A stretch of 64,000 nt of DNA, taken from positions 33,281 through 97,280 of the forward strand of contig KB310359.1 of assembly GCA_000328365.1 (NCBI GenBank). Direction: 5' to 3'. This document shows positions 37,177 to 52,100 of this stretch, one piece after another; the first letter of the stretch is position 1, and every line of letters starts with the position of its first letter. The DNA comes from Capitella teleta. Lineage: Eukaryota; Annelida; Polychaeta; Capitellidae. A program made the position numbers and the translations under genes. The notes beneath the pieces are model-generated. The model was not told where the DNA came from, made no database searches, and was given only the letters and a program-made list of their open reading frames with translations.

Positions 37177-40100
37177 AATTCGCGGGGTCAGAGCCGTCTC
37201 CCAACAATAGGCGACGGGAGCCGGTCCAAAGGGAACGGGGACCAGCGTCGCTCCCTGCTCCCGGGACCAAGTACCACCCGGCGTCCTTCCGCAGAGTGCA
37301 CAGCTCAAGCCCTGTCCCCCAACCAACCAGACGTGGTAAGCTTCCCAGACAGACCAACCGGACACCCGCTGCAAATCGGCGATCGTGTGCTCATATCGGG
37401 GGTGAAACCCGGGGTTCTGCGCTACCTGGGAAACGTGCACTTCGCCGAGGGTGAATGGTGTGGCATAGAACTGGACGAGCCAGAAGGCAAACACAACGGG
37501 GAAGTCGAGGGCAAGAAATATTTCCAGTGTAGCGAAGATCACCGGGGAATCTTCGCTCCGTCGTTCAAAGTTGTCGCCTCTCACGACACGGACAAAAATG
37601 ACAATGAAACCGACCGAAGTCCGTCTCCGGATAAACACAGTCGACTCCCAAAACCCCGCGCTCGGAGCTCGTCTCCAGATCATTCCAGCGGCTTACAACC
37701 TCCGCAGAAGATTAAAAAGACTCTGAACAAACCTCAGTCGCGACTCGTTCCGCCGAAGTCGAGGGTCCCCAAAGAGGGCCTGGTGGCCAGCGCCGTTCAG
37801 GAGGATTATGCAAAAGATCTCGATGCAACTTTCGTCGTGGAGGAACCCATGCAAGGTGTACCTCTGCCCTTGGATTCCCGTGCTGCTTTTACCTTGACCT
37901 ATGACCTTGATAATTCAGGATCAGGCTCAGGTTCGGGATCAGACAGTGAAAATGTGCGCAACCGGACGTTTGACGCGGAGCCATCCAAAAGGATCGCGTC
38001 GGGCTTTCCGGATCTGCTTCCGGAATCCTGCTACATGCGGAGGTTCTCCTCGATTGATGAGTCCGACGGGCCAGCCAGTCCAGTTGTGAAGGACGTCATG
38101 AGTGAGTCGTGCATCAGTGTAGCTTCCTCCTTGGGCATCCTCACTGACCAGGATATGATGAACTGCAGTCTGACCGCAGAAGAGTTTCGCCAGGTGAATT
38201 CCGGAATGACCGCTCCGTTGATGCTTGGAGACGACCTGGATCGGGATGTCGAGAAGGAGATCGCTGGCATGGAAACACCGGAAATCGGCAGCATCTCCTC
38301 GGCCGAGGTCAGCACGAAGGAAGCCTCGAGTCCGGAGCATGAGACCAAGGGTGGTCTGGATTTGACCTTTGACCTGGATGACCCTGAGAGTGCAACTCCT
38401 CGGTCTCCGGTAAGGACGTCTAACATGGCAGGGGAGAAAATGGCGACTCCGGTGCGCGAGAAGGATTTCTCCCCCAAATTGACCGTAACAGAGATCCTGG
38501 AGGAAGAGCTCAAAAGCGACGAGCTGACCACTTCTCTGTCATCAGTGTCCACTCTTATGAGCCTTGAGGACCGACCGCTGTCGGCTGTCATGTCGGGCAG
38601 TCTGCCTGAGGTCAGTCCTGACCAGGCAAACTCCACTTTCACAGTGGTCAAGCGTGAGAAATCGTCGTCGATTGAGGAGTTCCCGTGCAAGATGCGAACC
38701 TCGGCTGATGTTGAAGATCTGATTAACCAAGAGGAAGCTGGGGACGCTTCGGTTGAACTGGCCAAGACGGCGGTTGCGCAGTATGCGCTGCTCATGAAGG
38801 AGGCGAAACACGTGCAACCAGTCAGCGAAATGAAACGCCTCTCTCTGACATTCCGGGTGGACGAGGAAAAAGACGAGGAAGAGAGCGACAGCGTCGACCT
38901 GGTGAAGGACAGTCTGGACGCCCAGGTGGGGTCGGAAGAGGGTTCATCTGAAGAACTGGAGATGGACGACATCGTAGTTCCCCTGAAGAACGATGACGAA
39001 GTGGACGACGAGAAGCAGGTGAAGAAAATGGCGGAACTGGAAAACCGAATGTCGGAATCAATGTACGAGGAAATCCGGAGAGAGTCCGAGTTGATTGAGG
39101 AGGAGATCCTCCACCACAAGGAAGAGATCCAGGAGGAGGAGGAGGTGAAGGACTTCAAGGAGGCTGAGGATCAGTTGCGCATGGACTTACGAGATGGACA
39201 CATGAAGATTGAGCGGCCGGTGTCCATGGTGTCATCGTGCAGCGCCGACACTGGCATCGTGGCTGACATGAATGCCCTGACGTCTAGCGGCATCTGGGAG
39301 AAGGACGCAAGACCCACTTCGCTCATCTCAACCGCCAGCATCGAGAATGGTAAGTCGGAGTAACGTCATTCTCCTAACTCCAGTAATTATTCTTAGGATT
39401 ATAGTTTTGCAAAATAACACGGACTATCTCGGCCATGCCATACTCCTCTTGGAGTTGCCCGCGGCACTTAGGCTAATAGCCGCATAGCGTCACCGTGTTT
39501 ACTTAATATCACCACGGGTCATGACCTCCAGAAGTAGGTCAGACTGTGGAATGCAATCCACTGACCCTTTGCCTTGATCCACGCCCAGATGTGCGAGATA
39601 CGAAGAGGAACATATCGCTTGTTCGTGTTTCCACTTGATTGCCCAGAAACAGAGCTATAAAACATCATTTTTTTGCTTGTGTTGTTTTAGCAGAAGATCT
39701 TAGGAAGATATTTTGCTTGGATTCCTGGCCTAGTTAAGACGGGTTCATTGAGTGCACAAAGTAGACATGATTTATACTCTGGATTTCATGGCAAAACTGC
39801 CTGCTGCATGGTTGCAAGAATGGCGTTGTTGTACAAAATGGCGGATAATCCAATTCCGGTTGCTGTGGCCCCGTCAAGAGAATATCCAGAAGCCGATTTT
39901 CCCGCCTTTTCAGCTCACGTGATATATCACGTGACGTCAATCTGCTTCTCTGGCGGGGGGAAAAATCGATAAACGCTGCTTTCCTCCTTCGTCACATCAA
40001 CTCGACAATATTATGCATCCGGATTTTTTTCCAATCGTATCGATGCGAGATAAATACGCACCCCTGTTTCATGAAGAATCCCTGGGGTTTAACAGGGGGG

Positions 40101-43100
40101 GGGAGGGGGTGTTTTGCGTGTATCCATTCTTCCCTGCTCTCTTCCCAGCCTGCTCCCCTTCCCGCTTTCACTGCTCGTGCTCCGAACGCTCGACTCGCAG
40201 CCGATAATTTGCATAAATTGTTCTCGTCTTGCGAGCAGGCACCTGATTCTCCATCTTAGAGCGACGTCTTTCGTTTCCCCTTCAAATGGATTTTGCAATA
40301 TTTCGACTGTGTTTCATCGCTTGATTTTGGCGCGAAACCAAATTGACAGCTTGACAATCACAACATTCAACAGCACTGTGTAATATTTTGACATCTTTTT
40401 TGACAAGCGTTGTTTGTCAATTCTTGGATTATGCTATTTTTGGCGTCGAGATGAAACAGCTGTTTGGTGATCGTTCTTGGATGTCAACAACAACATGCGA
40501 TTGATTTCTGTGCTGTTTTATCGATTACCTGTGCTTGGTGCCTATAACATGTGCGCCGTGGATTAATCGTCGGTCTCCGTCCAAGGTAACGTCACATCGA
40601 CATTGATTCAACGTCTTCATATATACTTATATATAGTATCATCATGCCGGATAAACGTACACACACGGTGCTATACGCTATTGGTCGTGTTTCCGGTTGC
40701 GTCACCCATCTTGTTTCGCTGTTAATTATCTCTAACCTAATCAATTAGGATGAATGTGCAATCCTATTGTCTACATAAGCAGATAATTCCTTTATTCTGT
40801 TACTTCATGGAAGCGATTTCCTGGCTGTGTGCCAGTAATTCATTCGCTAACTCAGAGGATCTGCCGTTTCGTAAAATCGATCTCCGAACGACAAGTTAGT
40901 GAGTTCAAAGCGAAGTCGTCCGTGCAGGAACTCGTATGCGATATACTTGGTTGGATACTTCGTCAGTAGTCTGTGATGTCGGTTTCCCTAGTGTTGGTGC
41001 TATACGCGGAGGTTGTGTGCAATGTGTTGTGGTCGCTTGTTGAACAGCTGATCGCCTGCCTTCGTGGATCGATTGTTGATTGATTGAATGATCGATGAGT
41101 TTCGACCGGACGATTGATTGATGGGGGATCTAAGTAGGTTACTGAATGGTCTCCCCCCACCCAGAGGATATATATATATATATAAGTCAGCAAACTGCTG
41201 TATCATAGGTAATTGAGTGAAAAACTGATTTTATGTACATCTACGTGAATGTTTATTAAATTTGCTATAAACAATTAAGCGGTTAATAGTCGTATATGTA
41301 ATTTAATAACACCTATAATATTAATGAAATGTCTATGTATTGTTCAAATTTCCTAATTAGTTTTAATTTGGTGAAATTCAGGAAATTCCTATCTTGTCCT
41401 TTGATTCAATGCGCTATTTCCAATCAGATTGTTATAAGTAAATCGGAAGTGCTTATCATGCCTTATCATCCAACTGATAAAGCTGCCGGTGATCCAATGA
41501 AGCCATATATAGGTACTCATGAATTAATTAGCACCGTGTTCAAATGTATGCGTAGTCCTTGATTGTATGTACATATACTGTATAGTGTATACATTCAGGG
41601 TATTAATCCTTTCACTGAGTGTCGCACAGTGCAAAATTGTTACCTTGATATACATCGCTAAATTGTGTTGAAAATCAATCCAAAGTTTCGGACCAAAAAA
41701 AAAAGATAAACATTTAGACGAAATATTTTGAGAACGAAAAAAAAAAAACACAGAAAAAAAAAAATAATAAGAAGGGTTTATTGCAGTTCGCGGTATGAAT
41801 TTGTCACTATGGTTTCTATGACAACGAAGCGTTTATAAACACCAGCACGTGCATATCACTGCATTCTATTTCGCAGGATATCAAACCGACATTGACCCTG
41901 ATTTGACCTCGGTCACCGCAGCTCCCGTCTCTCTCCCGTCGCCTCCCATACTTATCCAGAAGTCTCTCCCGACCGTCTCAGAAGATGACCCTGTTGCACT
42001 GATGGAGCAAGCTCCGCCCACTTCTGGTAAGCCGTCAATCCGTGGTAAAATATTACATACAAATTAATTAGGATAATTTGTGCTATTATATGGTGCTTGA
42101 TCTTCGCACCTGCGTTCGTTGCAAATTGATTTCACATTACAAATAATTCGATCGATACCACGTGCTGTTTGTGGCCTCGAACATCACTCATTGTGCGAAT
42201 GGATAACATCACCAAAGGTACTCGACGATTTCTCTGCTGGCGTATCCCTCTTATTTGGTCAGGATTTAATTCAATTTCTCAGACAGGGAGTTTTACTTGA
42301 GCGTAAATTTTTTTCAAAGGTATAGAATTGAGTTCGTGGATTATGGATATACATGTAATCTATAAGGTCGTGCCTTGCGATAATATGTTTACTAAAAGCA
42401 TACAGCTAAGCGCTGGATGTTTACTATAACTTCGCTAAGTGTTGATTCTAAGTGGTTTGCAATGCTCTGCATTTCACAATAATTGTGAATTGAATCGAAG
42501 AACAAGTACTATTATAGCTATAGTAGGCCGATATGTTATTGCACGCACAATAACTTTTATCGATTATTACTCTCATTATCTGTCATTTCGGTTGCATGCA
42601 GCCATGCAATTCTATTTACGTTATGAAGATGCGCTAATTGGATACAGAGCTCTATAGTATGTAATTCTTCACACGCAACTGTGATATACGTACAACTCCC
42701 TTTTACTTATTTTAGTACTACTTACACTGTAATATACAACAAGGTATATGTTTCTAAATCACATTTATCGAGTGAGGTGTACTAGCCAGCGTCGTTGTAA
42801 TACTAGTACATGTATAGGAGCTGTCCAAAAACCGTATTTCTTATTTCCTTACTGTCTGCAGTGTATGCAATCAATAAATCGTCGTTCAGCTCTATCATCG
42901 CGATCTTTTGAATGTATCTTACGAGCGTATTGATCGCTCGGTCTGAACTCCAGATGCCGTTCAATTAATGCGTATGACCTTGACCTCTGGCCTCGACATG
43001 AAGCTGGCGTGTAATGTTTCTAGGATACAACGCACAATTATTTCGTCTGCGTTCGTTTTTTTCCTGTATATAAGTAAACAAATAAAGAACTCGATATATA

Positions 43101-46100
43101 ACATCTGCCCTTTAAAAACATGGAATAGTATTGACATAACACAGTTTCTATTAATTTAATTATTTTGATATCCTCCTTAGATAGTAGATTATATAAAGCG
43201 CCCCCTCGTGCTGTTATTTTATTACGTCACCCCCTCTCAATATCACGCTTCTTGGCGCCTCTTTTTTATACTGTGAATCACAGTAAGACATTAGTTTTAA
43301 AATTACTAATCCATTTTAATGAATTATTAAGCTCTAGCTACTTAAACTGGGTACCTACCGACATGTTTATTTACTACTGACAGACATTCAGGCGAATCGG
43401 CGTTTGCTCGCTGAATAAATCAATGGGTTCGTTGAAGCAAAGTTCTGTTGTTCGTTGGAAAATGAAAATCGTTCAGTGAAAGTTTGTAATGCTTTCTTGG
43501 AGGCGCTATAAGCAGAAAATCGGATTATAATCCTAATTTCTGCTATGTTATCCTGCACAGGCTCCGAACAGGAGATCCAGAACGTGTACCAGCTGTCAGA
43601 TCCGGAATCATCGCAGAATTTACAGGATTCGGATGACATCCCAGCTACAAATCCATGCGAGAAATTACCAGCAACTGAGAAGTAAGTCGAAATTATAATT
43701 ATTACGATCATGAATATTCATGATAAGGCTAGCATTGCCATAGCAACAGTGGGTGCTCCAGTTTGAAATACATGGTAAATTAAAAAGGAATTTCACGCCT
43801 AGTGAGTTTTATTTCTCCAAAAAACGGAATAATGTTTCACTGGCTCTGGAGAAAAGGAATGAGGTATTTTTTTCCCTTTCTGTCTTTTATATACACACGC
43901 TGTGTCTTGTTTAAACAGCATATAGCCTATTTTAAAAGTCACCCTCATTGATCGAGAGAGCAATGCGGATTTTTTTGGGGTGTGTGGTTGAATTTTAAGA
44001 TATGAATATTCAATATTTATCGTTTTGTGATCTCATGCTTCATTTTATTATTGTTGTTATTATTATTTTTATTTCAGTCGAGAGGAGAATGCGATGGAGG
44101 AAGAGGCAGGGGAAGCGAGTGGGACCGAGAGCCAGCTAGAAGGGGATGACGGGGAACGCCTCCCTGACAGGGATGGCTCTGAAACCAGCGGAAACGAAGA
44201 CGCCACTGTAACAGTAAGCTGTGATGCTGAATCCGTTCAATTCCATTCAATCCAATTGAAACCCAGGTGATGTCAATCAGTCCTTGTGTTGAAGACCTAC
44301 CACCCCCACCCCTCCCCTTGGACTCTCCCGTTGTGCCCACTCCAGATGAAAACATGGAGGTCACTCCGGATCCTGCGTCCGGGGATACCAAGACCCCCAT
44401 GGAAGTCGTGTCCAGCGAGGATTTTGCAGAAATCCCAGTTGAGAACATTTCCACTCCCAAACCGTCAGTGAAGGTTAAAAGCGTCCCCGCTGCAAGACTG
44501 GCTAAACCATCCGCATTGAAATCGCGCAATTCTGTTGCAACTCCAAAGAAACCCCTGACCCCCCCGGTCAAGAAGGAGGTCGACCGACCCAAAGTCTCGA
44601 CCGCTCCACGTCGACCCCTCGTTCCGACCAACAAATCCACGACTCCTCGAGCGAATAATTTGAAGCCGGTCGCTAAAAAGAACGAGGAAAGCAGCAAATA
44701 CAATCCACCAAAGTCCCGATGGGGAAATATTGTGTCTCAAATTGACTCTGGCAAGAAAGCTTCCCCTTCTTCAGCATCTCCGAAAACGAACATTTCGACT
44801 TCGAGGACCGCGGTCGCCAAACCGACGACTAAATCGCAACTCAAGGCGCCGTCGACAGCCAAAACAACTCGTAGCAAAGTTGAGAGTCGAGTGAGTTCAG
44901 CCTCTGATGCGAGTGGGCTCAGTTCGAGTCTTGGGTCAGCTTCCCTCTCAAATGCAAAATCATCCAGTGAGTTTCTATTGTGAAATATTTCTATAAAAGT
45001 ATCTTATATTTTATTTTATTTTATTTTATAATATAATCCCTCTTTTGGAACAACTAATCTCAGGTCTTCTGTAGTTTGTTTCAATTCTCAACAGATTAAT
45101 TGCAATTATCCAGCTTAATTAGGTCGTTATTTATCCACTAATGATCATAATTTTGTGTTTATAGTATTATTATGGATGCGTTATGATAATTGCATTACGC
45201 GGTCTTGAATCTCAATCATAACGCACTTTCTCCGTTATGATTTCAGTCGCGGCTAAAAAGCCGACGGATCGCGTGACGTCATCACTGAGGAAACATGAGA
45301 GGTCATCAAGTGCAGAGTCGGAATCTAGGGTAAATTTAAGCATTGCGTGTGCAGTTGATTCTTGATTGCTCAAATTGCATGGGTATTCGAGACTATCCTC
45401 CATAATTAACATTTCCAATTTTTGAGTTCTCCACAATTGTTTTTTTTTTCTCCTTAATTTCATTTATATTTTAATCAGTTTATTTATTACTTCACTATAT
45501 TACTTGCGTTGTTTGACCTAAGTAAGCATTGCAATTGATATTGAGGTCATTTTTTATTTTCCTGCATGATTTTTTGCTTTCAATATTTTTCCGTGTTTGG
45601 GTTGTCTTCTTAGCACAAAGCCATTCTGAGGATACGCAAACGGGTACAACGAAATCTAATGCTTATCCCATCTAATCTTATTTAATCTTATTTAATCCAC
45701 ACTCGCTGCTTGCCCAAAGTCACTGCATTTCAACCATAATGTCAAATATGCTTATTTTTAATGATTACCACCAACATAATATTATTATATTATTAAGAAT
45801 TTTTTATAGCAAATTAGTAAATTACTAGTTATATTAGGCCCTACATAACATGGTAACTAATTAATAAATTATTGCATAATATGTTTTATTACCATATTTT
45901 TCCCTCAAAAACGACCGATTCAGCTTTGAACCTAATCTAAATAAATCCAGTAGAATCTAGCATAAGATTGAATACATGTAGAGATCATATTATTGTGCTT
46001 TTTTTTTCTGTGCGTTATGATTTCACGCAGAGTGCGTTATGATGCACTGCCTCTACATCGTTTTTTCTTTCGTGGCATTTGTTTATGTCTGTACTATTAT

Positions 46101-49100
46101 TACATAACCCATTGCATGTTGATGTTGTTGGCTGTTGACCCCCTTTTTCTCCCTCTTAGCTTTCCGTGATGTCTTCTGCGAGCTCCGTTAATTCTTCCCA
46201 GGGTTCGTCCTCGCAGAAGTCGCGCATCCCTGGATCGGCGAGGTCCTCCGCCTCCACCAGACCCCCCAGCGCTGCATCCAGCGTGTCCTCAGCCAGGCAG
46301 GTTGCCATGGCAACAGGCAAGCGAAAGTCCCTGGCAGAACCACTGGCCCCGTCTAAGATCGCTGCTACTGGTATTATACACTGCTTTGTGATTGGCTCAA
46401 TTATTACGTAACCCAATTACCTTGCAGTCCCCAGAAGGTCGAGCGTGACTGTGCCCAGTCGCGTGACGTCATCATCACGCGTTCCCTCGAAATCCCTCAA
46501 AGATCCCTCTCCCCCGAATTCACAAAAGGCGAAAGCAGGTCAGTCAACCACTCATTGAACTCACGTTGAAGCAATATTGATCATTGAGTCTTGTTTTAAT
46601 GGCCTGCTGAACATCTGGAAATCATAACGCACCTTGCGAGTTTCATCTGGATCTGTTTATTGGGGAATTCCCTCGAAGCGTCTCTCTCAAGGACACGCTT
46701 CTACTATCTCGTTTACACGATTACTGAGTGTAATCTAAACATCTGTTTCGGAGATAGATGCTCCGTACGAACTGCATAATTAAGCTTATCAAAAGTGGCA
46801 ATTTCTGTCATGTCGCGTGGGCTGTTATCTTTCTTATAAATTGATATCATTAATTCACTCTTGTTTTTCGCATCTCTGTGATCAGTCAAAGCCGGGTTCT
46901 AAGCTTGGGTTGTCCATGGTTGGTTCTATTAATAACCCAGCACTGCACGAACATCTTCTTTCAACTGCGCTCGTAAAACTCATCCAGAGAAGTAAAAGGA
47001 AAAAAAAAAACCCGAATATAAGAAGTTCTTCCGATGTTAGCAGAGCTGCGTCGTTGTTCGTATATTCAGCGGATTAAAACAGCTGTGTGTCGTGTGTTTT
47101 GTGGCTGATCAATCGAAGAGATTGTTTATTATGGCTTCTTCTGAAATCAATGTCGACTGCAGTTGTTCGTACTTTTGTTCTTCGGTTCGCGTGAATTTTA
47201 AACGTCCGACCAGCGATGAAAATCGGCGACGAATCAACATCCGAAGCGCCGACGAACTGCTGCGATTGAAAGACATGGATTCGAATTGTGGAGGTTTTTC
47301 TGTTTGATTGTTATTATCTGAATTGTATAATTGTGTACAATTCGAGTTGTGCACAGCCATTGTCCTGTTTGGAGTCTATTTATAGCTATGATGTTATTAA
47401 TTTCCTGGTTGCATGCTGAGTCCTGGGAACGAGCGGAAATGTGTTAACCATCATTCCCTGACTCACCCCCCCCCCCTTCCCACTCTCCGAGAGAGCTCTA
47501 TCTATCTCTTTCTCTCTCTTCGCAGATTTAAATAAATTTTTTTTTTCCTTCGTAGCATTTCCTTGCAGTTTTCAACTGAGCGCTTTCATTCGCTGTTGTG
47601 TACTTCATACTTTAAATATTCTCTTCGAATCACAACAAAAATTTATTCCATTCAAATCTTGAAGAGCACTTTCTATAGCTCACTTGGCATTCCGGCCGCG
47701 AGTACTTACCGCTGATTGGATGATGTGCAGTGTTGAATCAGGGATGCATATTTCTATGGAGAAACGGGATTAATTTACAAGGATTATTGCCTCGCGATGT
47801 TTGTCGGATTTTCGCGGTTCAACTTGTCTGTGTTGAAGTTGAAACTGCTGTTCAGAGGTTTACGCCTCAGGAAGAAATATCAAGTTGCTTCTGGTCGGTT
47901 TAAGCCATGCAGTCTCTTTTGGCTTTATATTGTTGGTTGTTATAGTGATGTATATGCATCACATGTTGACCTTGATCCATGACATTTAATTGTGCTAATT
48001 GTGGTTTCATTTGCGTTGATTTATGTAATATTTCGTGTCAACATTTGCACCACACCCACATCTATTATAACTTTGTTACTTTCTGTTGCTGGGCTTTTAT
48101 TGAAATTAAATGGAGCTGAAATTTAATTTGAGCTCTACTGCCAATGAGCTCCACAGCTTTTGGCAGCGTGCCATGCAAACCAGATATTTTTTATTGCATT
48201 TTTAAATATAATGTATTCTAATTTTTTTTTTTTTTTTTTTTTTTTTGCTCATTGAATCATTGGTCAGTTGTGTCCAAATTTAAATCATTCATTATTAATT
48301 ATTTTTCATTCATTTACCTGTATTTAAGAATCTGTCTGCATTTCTTTTACCGTTTTTTTTTTTGTTTTCTTCTTCCGGTATCAAATTAGTCTCCTTTGAA
48401 GTTTGATGTTCGAAATCTTCTCATGATTTAAACTCGGATTCAGTGCAGTTCCAATGAATTTGTTACGAAATGGAATGCTGTGCAGTAGAACCTTGTTAAT
48501 GAAAGCTTGTTCTATAAAATAATTTCTGAATTCAATTACCTGCCGTTTCAAATAATCTTGATTGTGTTATGCAATTATTTCGGTGGTCCGCAGTTACAGT
48601 GGGTGTTGCTAGACGTGTGGTGTTTGTGTTAACCGGGGTCTGTTGTAGCGGTGGCATCATCTGGTCATACGTGGATTTTCCAATTTGTTTCGCTGCAAAA
48701 TCATTGAGCAGAATGTCATCAATTGAGCTGTGTCTCCATGGAGCGCACTTCCTTCTGGATCTATTCTCCTGCTCCATGGATTTCCTCCTTCTTCTTCTGA
48801 TTCTCATCCTGGATTACTTCCGCCAGATCCGCAATTCCCTGGACGGAGCATCTGGAATCGTTCACCAAGGATGTATCCTGGCGCGTTTCATGCTTGGAAT
48901 ATCCATCGATTGTTGTAATCATTGCTCTTAGACCCCCTTTCAGTTGACCTATTTCCTTCTTCCAGATCCGAGTAGGTCTAAGGCCCCCCGGACGAGTGCT
49001 ACGCCATCTTCTGTGAGTTCTCTGAAGCGACCTCACCAGCCGGACGTTCTCAATCAGGCGTTGAGCAGCGCGAAGGATGAGGTCGTGCGACTGGAGGCAC

Positions 49101-52100
49101 TATGCGAGCAGAGGACGAAGGAACTCAACCGGATCAAGATGCACATGAAGGACGGCGCTCTGGGCATGCAGGCTTCCATGGTCCTCATTCAGTATCTCAC
49201 TCAAGAGGTAACCATGCATTTCTTATTTGTTCGTTATGAAATTAATTTTTGTTTTGGGTTTTTGCAGTTGAGCGCTTTTTCTTGTCCTGTTCTCAAAGAA
49301 GAAATTTCACGAATTTCTAAACAACTCAAAACAGCACAATCACAGTTAGGTGAGAATTGTTTTTTATTTATTATATTTAATGTTTTCTTTTCTCTCAACC
49401 ACGAACAGAGTTATGATGGACGTTGATAAATTGTATTCATTTACGAGTATATATTTTTTTTTTAGAGCTTTTACAAATGAAAGAATTATAATTTTGTATG
49501 AAAAAGGTTTCAGTGCATTAATAATTAATGTCTGACGTTGGAAATATTGTCAATCCTCAAAGAAATGTAAAGAAATCAGATTTAATACTAAGCAAAGGAA
49601 TGATTTTAAGTGGTATAGACATCTTTGTTTCGTGTATTTGCTTTATTTATTACGTGAGAGCAACATTGCCTGGAATACTGCCAGAGATCTCAGAATGCGT
49701 TATGAATTTCCAATGTTGCAGATGAAAAATAGTGCGTTATGATTTATGAGTGGCATTCAAAAAGTGCGTTATGAATTGTCATCAGATTCGTTCCAATGCA
49801 AACCAGTGCTCGGGCTTCCTCATCGATGCATTACGTAATACCTCACAGACAAACATGTGTGCATGAGTTGAATCATTGTAGACTTCTTCTAACACCTATT
49901 CTAAATAGATATCACATGATGGCAGTATGAATTGCGGGTATCCTGAAGATATAGCGCACAGAGAATTCTATGTTTACGGAGAGTTAATTGTGGAGATTTT
50001 GTTTTATTGTTTGTTGTTTGGCTTCAGAGGTTCTGTCGCAGCAGCGTGATTCTCTCGTGGATGAAATCCACTCGGCCAAATCTCAGCATCAGATCGAAAC
50101 AGCGAAACTCATCACGGAGCAGAAATCGCAACTCAGCGATTTGGAAAGCAAACTGAAAGATGAAGCAGACGAGGGCATGAAACAACGTACGAACTCACTT
50201 TTATCAATTCTCAAGGTTGTAAGGTCAAGATATGGTGTTGCAAAAGTTGATTTCTAATTGGGTGTTTTTTAGGGTGATAATTATGGATGATAAATAAAAT
50301 GTAAATGAATATTAATTATTTGATGAATTGTTAATTGTAGGAAGACCATTTTGTGAGTATATTATTTTGCTGGTTATTTTTAGCTATTTAATGAGTTCTT
50401 GTTCTTTTGTTCCCCTGTGTGAATAATTTATTCAGGGTTATTCGTTATTTGAAACTAACTCGGAAAAATGGTAGAGAATTTTTTTCTGATTAAATTTTTA
50501 TTTTTTCCCACAGTCGGTGAAAAGCACAAACAGGATAGACTCACCCAGGATATGATGCACGAAAAAGATGTAAGTTATCGCATCAATACATCAATACATC
50601 AATATATCGCATCAATATTTACAGATGCTGGAGAAACAACAGGATCATGAAGAAGCAGTTCATAAAATGTCCATGCAACACACGGAAGAACTGCAGCAAC
50701 AACAAGAAGACCACGAAGAAATCATAAACGGTGATCACTCTTTTTTTTTCATCTTTTTTTTCACTCACACTTCACCATCATTTGTATCTTTTCATTCCCT
50801 TCAATTTGATATGTTGTATGCCTATGTTTTGATAACGTCCTAATTTAGGCTAATTTATATATTATTAATTATTAGTTGAATTTACTGAGCTTTTAACCTT
50901 GAAGGAGAAGCTGGGAATTTCTTCTGCATTCTTCTGTCTTCTAAGTGTTGACGGAATGTCATAAGCACTTCAGAACGTCTCACCATCGATGAATTCGATT
51001 GATTATATTGATCGATTTGATATTTGTGAAGAATGTATTCACTTTTGGAGATGTTGTAATACAACTCAAAGGCAATGAATTTCATTGATTTCTAATGAAT
51101 ATTTAAGATTTCATGATAATTTTAATAATATTGGTACAGAAAATTATAGTGTTAATTATTGTAAATTATCAATTGCCATTATTTGATCTGATTAATAATT
51201 GACTTAATTGATTTATGTTGCATCACGTTATGTAGACCACCCTTCAGGCATTCACAAATGATATGAAAACACGGTTTACTCAGCAACATGTCATTCATCA
51301 GTTTAATATAAAGGAAAACTATCTTAATTGGTATGAAACCCAATCCTGAAGTATCGTGGAGTATCGCTCCATTCACGGTCAATACTTGGCATGCTAATTA
51401 AATTACTCTACAGTCAGAGTTTGTTTATATTAGTATATAATTATGTTAATTATTCCTCAGTTACTAGTAGTATTGTATCAGTGGGTTCGTGGCAGACAGA
51501 CAGCACTGTCCTTGAATTGATTTTATGCTTGATCAGTTTGAAACATCGATCTCTGTGTCTCTGTCTCTTGGATACATTTCACGTTGGGGAGCTTGGGAGA
51601 AGAGAGGTTTTACTTCGAGATTGTTTAATAATGTTGCCATGGAGACCAAATCAAACGGAAGGGACGCTTTTAGCGACGTCCTTAGTCTGCTCAGAGGTCA
51701 GATTCAAATAAATTACAAAATCTCCGTGGCAGAATTTTTTCTCTCTGGACTGTATTTATGTGAGAGGAGTTTTGTCAGAGCTATGTTTTGTGTTTTGTGT
51801 GAATGTTTTCCTTCTCTGTTAACAGAACTGCAGAAAAAACATGAGACCCAACTTGAAGAAATCACCGTACGCTTTGAAAGCATCAAAGTCAGCCTGTCGG
51901 TGAGTGCAGGAATTACTCTTAATTACCCACCTAATTAACGATGTTTTCTTTCGCAGGAGAAAGTAGAGTTGCTGCGTTCCGAGTGCGAGGAGATGCGGAT
52001 GAGGGAGAAGTTGTATATGGAGGAGTGCCAGCGGGAACTGGACCACAAGGTGCAGCAGGCGCTCGTTCCCTACAAACACCTTCCCCAGGAAAACGACTCC

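Noticed and set aside
38031-39158. A 375-residue serine-rich frame on the minus strand
   Set aside because: It is the shadow of the acidic region of the CAP-Gly exon; the serine bias comes from antisense GAG/GAC codons.
44074-44703. A 209-residue minus-strand frame
   Set aside because: It lies opposite a coding exon of the CAP-Gly/MTUS gene whose phase and homology are supported.
47092-47307. A 71-residue frame in the intron 46539-48965
   Set aside because: It has no splice signals in phase with its neighbours and no recognisable family.
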